Assembly: GCA_946803715.1 (NCBI GenBank)
Contig: CAMPET010000715.1
Span: 1 to 10,179 of the forward strand
Source: Beroe ovata
Lineage: Eukaryota; Ctenophora; Nuda; Beroida; Beroidae
Direction of reading: 5' to 3'
Length of the DNA stretch: 10,179 nucleotides
In this document: one piece after another, positions 1-8,605 of the stretch
Layout: each line of letters starts with the position of its first letter
How positions within the stretch are numbered: the stretch's first letter is position 1
Program-made: the position numbers and the translations under genes
Notes under the pieces: model-generated
Databases searched by the model: none
Told to the model about the DNA's origin: nothing
Seen by the model: only the letters and a program-made list of their open reading frames with translations

Positions 1-420
1 TTCACACTTCGCCTTATTCCTTTATATTATAGATACACATTTCAAATTTTTAGGATATCATGTCAAGCAGTTTACATTTGATAATTGAATTGTATAATTG
101 ATAGAATTGAATTATTTGATTATAAAAAAATTAAATAGCAATCAATAGAATAAAATAGCATTTTAAAAAAATGGTGATCATTGATCAAGTATCAAAAGTT
201 CTGTTTTGTGGTTGTGCCATGACGCCATGTCTGTTTGTCGTTTGTAATTATTAATTTCAATAACTAATTTATGTCTCATAATTTCCAAAGAAAATTTTTC
301 ATTTCAGTGATTGCTTTTGTGTGTAAGTTGCTGTTTAATAACTGGTTTCTCTTGATATGAATCAAACACATCGGAATTTGTTCTCATCAATATCATGCAA
401 TACACCTTAGAAGAGTTTTA
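1..420. other. AT-rich stretch with no gene seen
   Basis: This is AT-rich sequence with short oligo-A/T runs and only short open frames. I see no exon, RNA gene or repeat that I can support. If the unknown base at 442 is an assembly join, this piece may not adjoin the peptidase gene at all. Confidence 0.5.
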
Positions 421-424
421 CATG

Positions 425-456
425 CAGTTCTCCATAGGCTANTTCGTAAAGACCTC
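425..456 (-). CDS. Possible start of M8 peptidase exon 7, interrupted at unknown base 442
   Basis: A good acceptor (TTCAATTCAG) at 457 opens a phase-1-compatible exon that begins G-G-L-Y-E. The family has a Gly-Gly-x-x-E block at this place, just before a Tyr-Cys-Pro motif. Right after the unknown base at 442 the resemblance ends: A-Y-G-E-L-H and then a stop at 409-407. The unknown base probably marks an assembly break inside the exon. Confidence is low because only five residues support it. Confidence 0.35.
442..442. other. Unknown base, probable assembly join
   Basis: A single N lies within the proposed seventh peptidase exon. Resemblance to the family stops right after it on the minus strand. 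Confidence 0.45.
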
Positions 457-3148
457 CTGAATTGAACAGGGTTGAGATTTTGGTTTGAGTTATGGTTTGA
501 CTAGTGTGGTCTACATTCAATTTATTGCACTTGTAGGGCTCAGTGAAAAGTTAGTCTTGAGATGGTGAAATGATATTGTGAGTAAGAGAAACCTACATAC
601 TTTTCAGAAGTGCTAACTGTACCCCAAAACTAACCAGTGAGAGTGTGGTATTGGAACTGTGTTGGCACAACGCCAGCATCATACATCGTGCTCTGACACC
701 GATGTACAGAGCTGTACTCCCTGTTACACGAGTACTCCCTGTGTGTATGGAATTTAGTCAGCGCAAAAAGTTGGTAGCAGCATGTTTTGATTGGCTGAGA
801 GATTCCGACGAATCAGAGCCTCCGATATACGCACGTGACACGAATCATGATTCATGATATTAGAGCAAGCTGTTGATAATGGAGTTTGGGGCATTCCTAT
901 CATGGACCTATCGGGTTATGCACTAGGGGTTACTGGGGTCAGGGGGCATTTTGAGGCATCTGATGACGCCTATGATTATAAGCTGAGTGCCAATTTTGAA
1001 TTTGAGCTGATGTGATGGATCAGAATCATTGATTCTATTATTGACGTTCTTGTGAAAAGCCTCAATCGCGACAATCGAAATTCAAGTTCAATATACTCAA
1101 CAATCGATAGTGCAAACCTATCGTTACTGCAGAAGGGGAATGTGTTGTCATGAGATTCTGTTTGTTCCAACACCCAGATACCACAACTTCTGTCAATGAT
1201 GTCACAGCCAGTTCCCCCGGGAAATGGTGGTTGCAGAGTTCGTGCTAGGGGGAAAGAGGAGAGAGAAGGAGTTTAGAGGGAGAGAGGAGGAGTTTAGAGG
1301 GAGTCGGGAGAGAATCTCTCAGAGGGAGAGAGAGGAGGAGGAGATGAGAGGGAGAGGCGTTATATGGAGAGGGGTAGATAAGAGATGTGTTTGTACTTTG
1401 TAGGATTGAAAAACGCTAGATTTAGGCATCAGGGCGTTGAATGTCTGTTATAGTTAACTTGTCTATAATACTAATAGTTAAGTTGTCTGTAGTTAATGTC
1501 TGTAGTTAATGTCTATAATTAAGTTGTATAATTGAGTTGCATAATTAAGTTAGACTGTGATGTTGAGTGACTTGGATTGTAGCCAGAACAATAGTAAGAT
1601 GGAGGTCTTCCTCACCTGGTATGTACCACCCAGTATCCTCCAGGATTGAGTAGGTCAGATCACTGAAGACACTATCTGACGTCACATTCACAGTCATTCC
1701 CTCCCTTCTGAATAGTCTTTCCTCTATGTGCGAGTATCTGAGAGGAAAGTGAATTCTGAGATAAGAAGAGCTGCAGAAGAATCGTCTAAGAGTTCAATTT
1801 CTCGAATGGCGCAGTCGAATTTTAGCAGTAGCTATGACTATTTTCGATCCGTATCACTATCAACGAATATATCTTTGTTCTGGAATCTGTTTTCGATTCC
1901 GTTACTCACTCTGGATCCTGATTCTCCATCAGCACTCCATACCCCTTATCATAACACTGAAAATGATTCTCCACCAGCTCCATACTCTTTGCTCCTTCAT
2001 AAAACACATCAGTCATCCGGTAGGACAACGGATCTGCAGCAGGAGCAGCTTCGTCCCTCGTGCCTCCCCATTGAGTTGATCCCCGCACGAGAGCACCTGT
2101 CTTGTGACTACTGAACAGAGTTTTGGAGATTCCCATGATGTGGTAAAGCTGGTGTATGAGGATGTTTGGGAGATCGGTTTCAGGGATGTTGTGGTTGGGA
2201 CAGATGTTGATATAGCCGGCGATAGGGCGCTTATCCACTGGGGAAACCTAGAAATATTGGATTGAGTTAATCCAATTAATTAACTCAGCGGATGGTAAAA
2301 ACTCGGATATTTTCAAAACCACAAGGAAATATTTTACCCACTCCCCCCCATGATATTATTCACTCCATGATACCTGGCAATGACTGGCTTGCAATGGATC
2401 CACTCCACACCGCTCCACATCCCTACTCGTGAGGTATATCACGAGGTGACTCTGTATCCCCTCGCCCAGCACACTGCCCACCGTGAAACCACACCGTTTA
2501 CCATCTTGCCGGGCTACGCACACGTAACACCGGCCCAGGTGCTCGTCTGGTACTCGGGCTAGACCACACATCGTCTCCTGGGTAGAGTGAGAAAAATGCG
2601 GTTTATGAATATTTTGAGTCAGTTGGGGAGAGAGTGAGTTAGACAGTTACACCAGGAACCCCAGGCTTACTTCTGTTTTAGTTAAGAGAATCAATGAATG
2701 AAATGATACTCTAGCAAGACTCCCATTCTCTATTCCCCCTAATTTTGCGAAATTGAAAAGCTAGTAGATGAAGGAATTTCCTCTATACCTCAGCACACTC
2801 CTCATCACAGTAATGTGTATCAGTCTGCAAGTTAGACTGAATCCCCGAATCTGATCCCGTTACCGGACAATTCCTAGACAGATGAATGGCAGTGGATGCT
2901 TGTGGCAGGAGCACGTTTTCTGCCACATAATCCGTAACTTCTGCTAGCACGTGTCCTGGAACAATATCTGCAGCCTCGGTGTTGTGCCACGTGATGACCA
3001 TATAAGGAGATGTTCGTAACGAGGATGATGAGGAGAACCCGGTCTGGATGGAGTCGGAAGAGGGACTCTCGTGGTGGCAGATGTACGAGAGGGTGGAGGT
3101 GGGGAGGGAGACGAGAAGGAGAAGAGTGACTTGGGGAGAGAAGGCCAT
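456..3148 (-). CDS. Leishmanolysin-like (M8/gp63/LMLN) metallopeptidase, multi-exon gene with substituted catalytic Glu
   Basis: I joined six minus-strand exons: 3148-2789, 2577-2374, 2247-1910, 1737-1616, 1244-1118 and 738-635. All junctions are GT..AG and all phases agree (0, 0, 2, 1, 2, then 1 into a possible exon at 456). The joined product is about 419 residues and is unfinished. The order of parts matches M8 peptidases: a signal peptide, an N-terminal Cys-containing propeptide-like region, a Cys-rich segment around residues 110-150, the RPIAGY...CP segment (195-205), the zinc motif at 220-224, a third zinc-ligand His at 304 (YSHIEER), the LEDTGWY block, then Cys-rich C-terminal blocks. 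Family members are secreted or GPI/membrane-anchored zinc proteases. Here residue 221 is Gln (CAG) instead of Glu, so the product is probably a catalytically dead or impaired homologue. The start ATG has G at -3 and G at +4. Family assignment is confident; the 3' end is not resolved. Confidence 0.86.
635..738 (-). CDS. M8 peptidase exon 6: C-terminal Cys block
   Basis: The exon is 104 bp, with acceptor ACACACAG and donor GTTAGT, entering in phase 2 and leaving in phase 1. It encodes EYSCNREYSSVHRCQ followed by PTQFQYH. The spacing of C and RxC resembles the TC..D..a...CnL...P..yqYf segment of LMLN-type peptidases. Frame and phase agree with exon 5. Confidence 0.7.
1118..1244 (-). CDS. M8 peptidase exon 5: GCD...SC...PFC Cys-rich block
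   Basis: The exon is 127 bp, with acceptor TTCCCCCTAG after a long pyrimidine tract (minus strand). It enters in phase 1 and leaves in phase 2 at a weak GTTTGC donor. It encodes GGTGCDIIDRSCGIW and then NTFPFCSND, matching the family G.GCdF...SC..W....PfC block that follows the LEDTGWY motif. The donor is chosen because it keeps frame into exon 6; reading on would add an unmatched tail as far as a stop near 976. Confidence 0.78.
1248..1378 (+). repeat. Polypurine (GA-rich) tract inside peptidase intron 4
   Basis: About 130 bases are almost entirely A/G on the plus strand. They include a 15-bp motif (GGAGTTTAGAGGGAG) at 1268-1282 and again at 1289-1303, a 21-bp period. On the minus strand, where the gene is read, the tract is pyrimidine-rich and runs straight into the exon 5 acceptor, so it acts as a very long polypyrimidine tract. 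It could form triplex DNA; this is inference. Confidence 0.75.
1485..1523. repeat. 13-bp tandem repeat, three copies, in peptidase intron 4
   Basis: GTCTGTAGTTAAT occurs at 1485-1497 and 1498-1510, followed by a diverged copy GTCTATAATTAAG at 1511-1523. Related AGTTAA/GTCTATAA fragments extend over ~1440-1560. It looks like simple replication-slippage repeat. Confidence 0.75.
1616..1737 (-). CDS. M8 peptidase exon 4: third zinc ligand and LEDTGWY block
   Basis: The exon is 122 bp, with acceptor TTTCCTCTCAG and donor GTGAGG, entering in phase 2 and leaving in phase 1. It encodes E-YSHIEERLFRREGMT, equivalent to the family SHWEkR..neimT block whose His is the distal third zinc ligand (His 304 here, codon 1730-1728). 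It then encodes SILEDTGWY, a highly characteristic M8 signature. All three zinc ligands are therefore present even though the catalytic Glu is not. Confidence 0.87.
1910..2247 (-). CDS. M8 peptidase exon 3: zinc-binding motif, HQxxH instead of HExxH
   Basis: The exon is 338 bp, with acceptor TTTCTAG and donor GTGAGT, entering in phase 0 and leaving in phase 2. It encodes RPIAGYINICP, the family signature before the active-site helix, then ILIHQLYHIMGIS. The two zinc His codons are at 2154-2152 and 2142-2140. Between them the catalytic Glu position (2151-2149) is CAG, Gln. The Gly after the motif (HIMG) is kept. The exon ends with a HFQC...LMENQDP block matching the family HF.C....LENQ segment. 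Without the GTGAGT donor the frame would meet a TGA at 1908-1906. Confidence 0.88.
2374..2577 (-). CDS. M8 peptidase exon 2: Cys-rich segment
   Basis: This exon is 68 codons, with a CTACCCAG acceptor and a GTATCA donor, phase 0 at both ends. It encodes VPDEHLGRCYVC followed by DGKRCG and an HLVIYLTS strand, ending with ASHCQ. In M8 peptidases the equivalent segment has a Pro-Glu-Glu-His block, paired cysteines and an A-x-HC motif just before the catalytic domain. The match in order and Cys spacing is good. Confidence 0.85.
2789..3148 (-). CDS. M8 peptidase exon 1: signal peptide and N-terminal region
   Basis: This exon encodes 120 residues and ends in phase 0 at a GTATAG donor. Residues 1-21 (MAFSPQVTLLLLVSLPTSTL...) are a typical secretory signal with a Leu/Val core. 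The ICHHE segment just after it resembles the early Cys-x-H motif of the family. A Ser-rich stretch follows at about 28-45. Residues ~50-120 contain the alpha-rich region ending in THYCDEEC, which begins the disulphide cluster continued in exon 2. It is the only exon that can carry the start codon. Confidence 0.85.
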
Positions 3149-3337
3149 CTCAATCTAAGGCTGAGAGAATTGAGAGTGGGGCGAATTATTCTCACTTCTC
3201 AAATCATTAGTATCTGATAGTGAGATACTGATAATTTTGAATGTAAACAACTAGTAAGTATACGGCGATTATCTTCAGTCTTCATGAAGCTCGAGAAGCA
3301 GAGAGTGTACACACTACTTGCGACAAAACGTGCTATG

Positions 3338-3397
3338 GTCACGTGCTTGAAATGCATGTATACTTGTCACGTGACACATGTATACTTGTCACGTGAC
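3338..3397. promoter_or_regulatory. Tandem GTCACGTGAC palindromes (E-box/CLEAR-type) upstream of the peptidase start
   Basis: Perfect 10-bp palindromes GTCACGTGAC lie at 3366-3375 and 3388-3397, and a third CACGTG core is at 3340-3345. The two palindromes sit in identical 21-bp sequences (3355-3375 and 3377-3397) spaced 22 bp apart, about two helical turns. GTCACGTGAC is the consensus bound by bHLH-Zip factors of the USF and MiT/TFEB classes. The site is 190-250 bp upstream of the peptidase ATG (3148) and upstream of the plus-strand SNARE exons. Promoter function is inferred. Confidence 0.5.
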
Positions 3398-3577
3398 GCG
3401 TGTCACGGTGCATAATATAACAAGTAGTGACTGTACAAGTGTTACCGATATGGTTTTATTTTTAAAAGATATACAAACAGAAGGTTGACAATTCGTCTGT
3501 TTTATTTCCACGGGAAATTCAATTGATTCTAATTCTTATCGAAATTTCTTCAAATTAACGCGACACCAACATTTCAG

Positions 3578-3946
3578 GGTTGTTGCTGACGTTGTTGGTG
3601 ATCTCAAAATGATGGCTCTTGACATGGGCAATGAACTGTCACGACAGAATAACAAGCTTGACAGAATCAATGATAAGGTAATGGTAGAATTATATTGTTG
3701 GGAATCGCAATTGTATCAATTTGCAGAATTGAGATTGACGTCAAGATAACTTTAACATCACTTCTTTGACTCTATGCCGGAATTGAAACCCCATTATCCC
3801 ACTCAATTAGTCAAATATCTCACTCAATTAGTCAATTATCCCACTCAATTAGTCAATTATCTCACTCATCATTATCTCAGACGGAATGTAACGTGGGCCG
3901 TGTCCACGATGCTGAATCAAGAACGAACAAGCTCCTAAACAGTTGA
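3578..3946 (+). CDS. C-terminal t-SNARE (Qc) helix of a SNAP-25-type protein, two exons, N-terminal part absent
   Basis: Exons 3578-3677 and 3881-3946 join in phase 0 across a GTAATG..CTCAG intron. The first exon has a TTTCAG acceptor and enters in phase 2, so earlier exons should exist. The joined 54 residues read V-V-A-D-V-V-G-D-L then MALDMGNELSRQNNKLDRIN, and finish with R-V-H-D-A-E-S-R-T-N-K-L-L-N-S and a TGA stop. MALDMGNE..xQN..xDRI is the hallmark of the second SNARE motif of SNAP-25/SNAP-23. Gln in SRQN is at the ionic zero layer, and the heptad hydrophobics continue to the end. SNAP-25 proteins pair with syntaxin and VAMP to drive membrane fusion. The usual ~150 N-terminal residues (first SNARE helix, Cys-rich linker) are not seen upstream, where the opposite-strand peptidase gene lies. 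It could be the 3' end of a rearranged gene, a partial duplicate or a pseudogene fragment. Confidence 0.82.
3800..3877 (+). repeat. 21-bp tandem repeat filling the SNARE intron up to its acceptor
   Basis: There are three near-identical 21-bp units at 3800-3820, 3821-3841 and 3842-3862. Each begins CACTCAATTAGTCAA and ends in a TATC(C/T) stretch. A shortened fourth copy (3863-3877) runs into the CAG acceptor at 3878-3880. Every copy carries pyrimidine-rich and branch-like sequence. Confidence 0.85.
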
Positions 3947-4206
3947 TCACTACTACACGTGAAACCCGACACAGTTATTACATATTACCGACTGGATCGG
4001 TTTGGACAAAATGAAAATTATATTGAGATGAATCACTCATAATTAGTTTCGCGGTATATTTTTGATTCCAATTCATCGCCAATTGCTTGTTTTTGACATG
4101 ATTTCACTCTTTTTTGTTCTTTGATTTAAATGTACAAAATATTACTTAATTTTATTATTGACTGATTGAGAGATGATAATTTTGGTGTTTCCTCGAAATT
4201 TTCTTG

Positions 4207-4354
4207 CAAATTTTATGTTAATCTGTTATTAAGAAGACCAAAGACTTGAGCACGTTGATTGTAAAATTTCATGAAATTATCAAATTTTATGTTTATCTGT
4301 TATTAAGAAGACCAAAGACTTGAGCACGTTGATTGTAAAATTTCATGAAATTAT
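4207..4354. repeat. 74-bp perfect-length tandem duplication
   Basis: Units 4207-4280 and 4281-4354 are identical except for one A/T difference (GTTAATC versus GTTTATC). The next bases (CAAA) start a third copy that stops at once. Near identity points to a recent duplication. The unit has no coding potential that I can see. Confidence 0.92.
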
Positions 4355-4870
4355 CAAATGAAGCCGTATAACGGCAGGTGCAGTGCTCTGATGTGATTTA
4401 CTTATAACTACTCAGTTAAGTTCCAGAGAATATTTCATTTTGATTTTGATTCACATCTGTGCAATGATTGTAAATAATGATAAATGTCTTCTACACATAA
4501 ATATTTGTTTTATTTTTGATACAAAATGAAACATCGATGTTAGCAGGGAATGAATTATAAATCTCAAACTTTACAGCAACTACTTGCACTAATTAGGGCA
4601 ATTATCTTGGCTGGGGATAAATATTAAAAATTACCAAAACTTTCGTAGCGTTACCAAAAATCAGCTTGAGTTCGATGGGGACTTGAATTCAATTGGGAAT
4701 GAAAATTAATCAATTTCGAAGCCGAATCTGGGCAAAAACAATTTAATTCCAACAACAAAAATCATTATCTGTCGATTTATCATAACATACATGAACAACG
4801 AAATCATGATAACATTAAGGAAATATGCTCATTATCTTCACTTCCAAACAAAATGGCATTTACCTTGTTT

Positions 4871-4911
4871 TAACGTGAAACTGTGTTAACGTGAAACTGT
4901 GTTAACGTGAA
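4871..4911. repeat. 16-bp tandem repeat, 2.5 copies
   Basis: TAACGTGAAACTGTGT repeats at 4871-4886 and 4887-4902 without change, with a partial copy to 4911. No function is evident. Confidence 0.9.
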
Positions 4912-5015
4912 ATTTAGCTTGTTCAACTGATATAGCTTGAAAAATTAATTTAGCTGGTAAAATAAAGATTAATGAAGCTTGCTTTTTAACGTTGAGTCAA
5001 TCATGTCTCAGTTAC

Positions 5016-5016
5016 N
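5016..5016. other. Unknown base at the 3' edge of the LINE fragment
   Basis: A single N makes codon CGN (Arg) after LEGVQ. Reverse-transcriptase homology ends here, and the sequence beyond reads VTET and a stop. Confidence 0.6.
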
Positions 5017-6112
5017 CGCTGTACACCCTCAAGTTGTTGGATGTTTGAGATGCTGCTGGAGTTCCACAGTGGGCAGCAATACTCAAGGTGACTCCTAATA
5101 ATCGATTTATATAGCGTTAGCATTGTGCACTTGTCTCTCGTTTTAAATGCAGATAGCACCCAGGCAGCAACTTTTGTGGCTCGTTGAGCAATCATAGAGA
5201 CATGTGGTTTCCACGATAGATCAGATGTGACCATCACCCCGAGATCTTTCACAGTCTCAGTTGGGAGTAGAATGTTACCACTTGATACTTGATAAGTTTG
5301 AGTCAACATTGTGAAGGGTAGTTCGAACAGTGAGCTTTTGGAACTGTGCTTGTGAACTAGTAGCTCAAACTTGTTTTCATGAAGAGCCATGTTGTTGCTT
5401 TTGGCCCATTCCAATACACAGTGGAGATCTTTTTGCAGAGCGTAAACATCCTCAAGGCTGAAAATATGTCGAAGAATTCTTGTGTCGTCTGCAAAGAATC
5501 TGATAATAGAGCCCATAACACAAAGCTTCATATCGTTAATAAATATGATGAACAAGAGTGGACCCAAAACCGTACCTTGAGGCACCCCACTGAGTGTAGC
5601 TGCAGCAAATGAGGACACACCATCAAGTACAACGGACTGATTACGATTGGATAGAAAAGAATCAATCCACTTCACAAGCTTTTCGTGAAACCCAAGCTTC
5701 CTCATTTTGGCAAGTAGCAGTCGATGATCGACTTTGTCGAAAGCTTTGGCGAAGTCCAAATATATTGCATCTGTATCTGCACCACTGATTAAACCTTTCA
5801 GTATGTCATCCACATGGCTTAAGAGCTGTGTAAGGCAGCTTCTTCCAGAGCGAAAGCCATGTTGGTTGTCGCAAAGTAGCCTGTTACTGTCGATATAGTC
5901 CACCATTGCACTGCGAAGGATTCGTTCGTAAACTTTGATGACATGTGAAGTGAGGGCTACTGGCCTGTAGTTCACTGCCCTTGCTCGATCACCCTTCTTA
6001 TAAAGTGGTGTGATAAGGGTCTCCTTATAGAACATGGGCACACAACCGCGCTCAAAGGATTCTTCCCAGATGATCTTAAGGGGGTGGCAAAATTCTTTGG
6101 CACAGTTTTTCA
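5017..6112 (-). mobile_element. Non-LTR retrotransposon (Jockey/CR1-like LINE) reverse transcriptase fragment
   Basis: An uninterrupted minus-strand frame of about 365 codons carries the reverse transcriptase of a LINE. In order it shows KNCAKEF...PL (RT entry), PLYKKGDR....NYRPVALTS, NQHGFRSGRSCLTQLL, AIYLDFAKAFDKVDH, LSGVPQGTVLGPLLF, and the catalytic FFADDTRI (FADD at 5495-5484), followed by the thumb and the Y.SIIRSHLEYC..LW segment. The endonuclease domain is missing at the 5' side. At the 3' side the frame ends at LEGVQR (5016), just before the R.FT block expected in such elements. The frame has no stops or frameshifts, suggesting recent activity. Both ends coincide with unknown bases (5016, 6113). 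A short lead-in of ~10 codons upstream of 6113 might still belong to the element. Confidence 0.9.
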
Positions 6113-6113
6113 N
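6113..6113. other. Unknown base at the 5' edge of the LINE fragment
   Basis: A single N sits just before KNCAKEF of the reverse transcriptase. Upstream, within about a dozen codons, the frame becomes minisatellite. Confidence 0.5.
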
Positions 6114-6129
6114 GGTCACAGGAAACTGA

Positions 6130-7736
<1,607 letters not shown>

Positions 7737-7757
<21 letters not shown>

Positions 7758-7790
7758 AGTATTGACACCATTCCCTCGCAGAGTATTGAC
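7737..7790 (+). repeat. 24-bp tandem duplication containing a 3' splice acceptor
   Basis: Units 7737-7760 and 7761-7784 are identical, and 7785-7790 starts a third copy. Each holds CCATTCCCTCGCAG, so two equal acceptors lie 24 bp apart (exon starts 7758 and 7782). Using the first adds eight in-frame residues (SIDTIPSQ) before SIDACNKW. Confidence 0.9.
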
Positions 7791-7931
7791 GCATGTAACA
7801 AGTGGGGTGTGAACGAAGGCCGTGTCAATGTTCTCGACACCTACGTGTACCTCTTGTCGCACTATAACGAGATCCTACCCTACGAGTCTCAGGAGTTTGA
7901 TGTAGAGTTTGCTGTCTACCCTCATCTACAG
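7782..7931 (+). CDS. Exon of the unrecognised plus-strand protein (exon b), with alternative upstream acceptor at 7758
   Basis: The exon is 50 codons with a CTCGCAG acceptor and a GTACGT donor, phase 0 at both ends. It encodes SIDACNKWGVNEGRVNVLDT, then YVYLLSHYNEILPYESQEFD, then VEFAVYPHLQ. The mix of aromatic, acidic and Leu residues suggests a folded helical domain. GC content and codon texture stand out from the AT-rich flanks, supporting real coding. Family unknown. Confidence 0.6.
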
Positions 7932-7935
7932 GTAC

Positions 7936-7990
7936 GTGTTTGTGTGTGTGTGAGTGTCTGTGTGTGAGTGTTTGTGAGTGTCTGTGAAAC
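7936..7990 (+). repeat. TG-rich simple repeat in intron
   Basis: Imperfect (TG)n with GAGTGTCTGTG interruptions lies directly after the GTACGT donor of the exon at 7782-7931. His/Thr-rich open frames on the minus strand come from this repeat. Confidence 0.85.
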
Positions 7991-8034
7991 AGATTGGGGG
8001 TGTATTTGAGAGTGACAACCAATTAACTTAGTAG

Positions 8035-8118
8035 ATGGATAGAGGAAACCTGACAGCTGCGAGCATGCAGCTTTGCTGCTGCGATGGTGATGAAATGCCC
8101 CCCTCTCTCTCTGATTAA
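8035..8118 (+). CDS. Possible terminal exon of the unrecognised plus-strand protein
   Basis: After a 103-bp intron with TG repeats, the acceptor CTTAGTAG opens a phase-0 frame of 27 codons, MDRGNLTAASMQLCCCDGDE then MPPSLSD, ending in TAA. The acceptor is a NAGNAG type: if the first AG were used the next codon would be TAG, a stop directly after PHLQ. An AATAAA at 8281 fits a 3' UTR of about 160 bp. Support is splice logic only. Confidence 0.35.
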   Translation: MDRGNLTAASMQLCCCDGDEMPPSLSD

Positions 8119-8149
8119 TTGAAAAGAGAGCAAGAGAAAGAGAGGGGGG
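8098..8149. repeat. Inverted repeat, 11-bp perfect stem
   Basis: CCCCCCTCTCT (8098-8108) pairs with AGAGAGGGGGG (8139-8149) around a 30-base loop. It overlaps the last codons of the proposed terminal exon and could fold in the RNA. Function is unknown. Confidence 0.6.
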
Positions 8150-8280
8150 ATAGGGGGTCTTTATTATAAATACATCATAGAGATGTAATAACATGTATAT
8201 ACATTGTACATGAAGCAGAACGGGTGTGATTGTACAGTAATGTATAGTGGAATGTGTGCTGTGATTTATAAAGGTGGGAA

Positions 8281-8286
8281 AATAAA
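8281..8286 (+). terminator. Candidate polyadenylation signal AATAAA
   Basis: AATAAA occurs 163 bases after the TAA of the proposed terminal exon. It is followed by TG-rich sequence (from 8308), as expected of a downstream GU-rich element. The motif is common in AT-rich DNA, so this is tentative. Confidence 0.35.
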
Positions 8287-8307
8287 GAGAGCTATTTGGA
8301 TAGTCCT

Positions 8308-8418
8308 GTCTGTGTGTGTCTGTGTGTGTATGTTTGTCTGTTTCAGTGTGTGTCTGTGTGTGTGTGTGTGTCTGTGTGTGACGTGTGTGTGTGTGTCTGT
8401 GTGTGTTAGTGAATGTGT
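8308..8418 (+). repeat. Compound (TG)n/TCTG microsatellite
   Basis: About 110 bases are dominated by TGTGTG with CTG and TTT interruptions. Open frames here (Val/Cys-rich on plus, His/Thr-rich on minus) are simple-repeat artefacts. Confidence 0.9.
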
Positions 8419-8604
8419 GTTTCTCAATAGTCATTGCACCTGTTACTCTGACAATTTATATGTGTGTTGTTTTCATAAAGGTGGTTTAGCAATCAGCACC
8501 CGCCACCCGCATTCCAAGGCTCTCAAGCTCTAAACTAGCCCCGTTATATTAATCCGGCCGAATATGGCTTAATTTGCTCCACTACTTACATTTACATTCG
8601 AATT
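8419..8604. other. Short stretch with no gene seen
   Basis: Between the microsatellite and the unknown base at 8605 I find no exon or element that I can support. Confidence 0.4.
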
Positions 8605-8605
8605 N
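8605..8605. other. Unknown base at the 3' edge of the CCCH protein
   Basis: A single N makes codon GTN (Val) after LCKFS, in the middle of a beginning third zinc finger. What follows (NSNVNVSS...) lacks the expected Cys and His. Confidence 0.55.

Larger units (their letters stand above)
3947..5015. other. AT-rich noncoding interval after the SNARE exons
   Basis: No open frame, splice-bounded exon or RNA gene is convincing here. The interval holds a 74-bp duplication and a 16-bp repeat, listed separately. An AATAAA at 4961-4966 is about 1 kb past the SNARE stop codon, which is far for its polyA signal, so I do not assign it. Confidence 0.5.

Noticed and set aside
1728-2114. 128-residue plus-strand frame, including a stretch RRAAEESSKSSISRMAQ loosely like the first SNARE helix of SNAP-25
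   Set aside because: It runs antisense across peptidase exon 3 and intron 3, lacks splice sites around the similar stretch, and the resemblance stops after a dozen residues. Judged coincidental.
2944-3195. 83-residue minus frame overlapping peptidase exon 1
   Set aside because: Ser/Pro-rich shadow of the signal-peptide exon in another frame.
3284-3415. 43-codon plus-strand frame upstream of the SNARE exons
   Set aside because: It spans the E-box repeat, has no SNAP-25 similarity and no donor that would keep phase with 3578.
5379-5612. 77-residue plus-strand frame within the LINE
   Set aside because: Antisense shadow of the reverse transcriptase frame.
7922-8533. His/Thr-rich and Val/Cys-rich frames
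   Set aside because: They come from the TG microsatellites.
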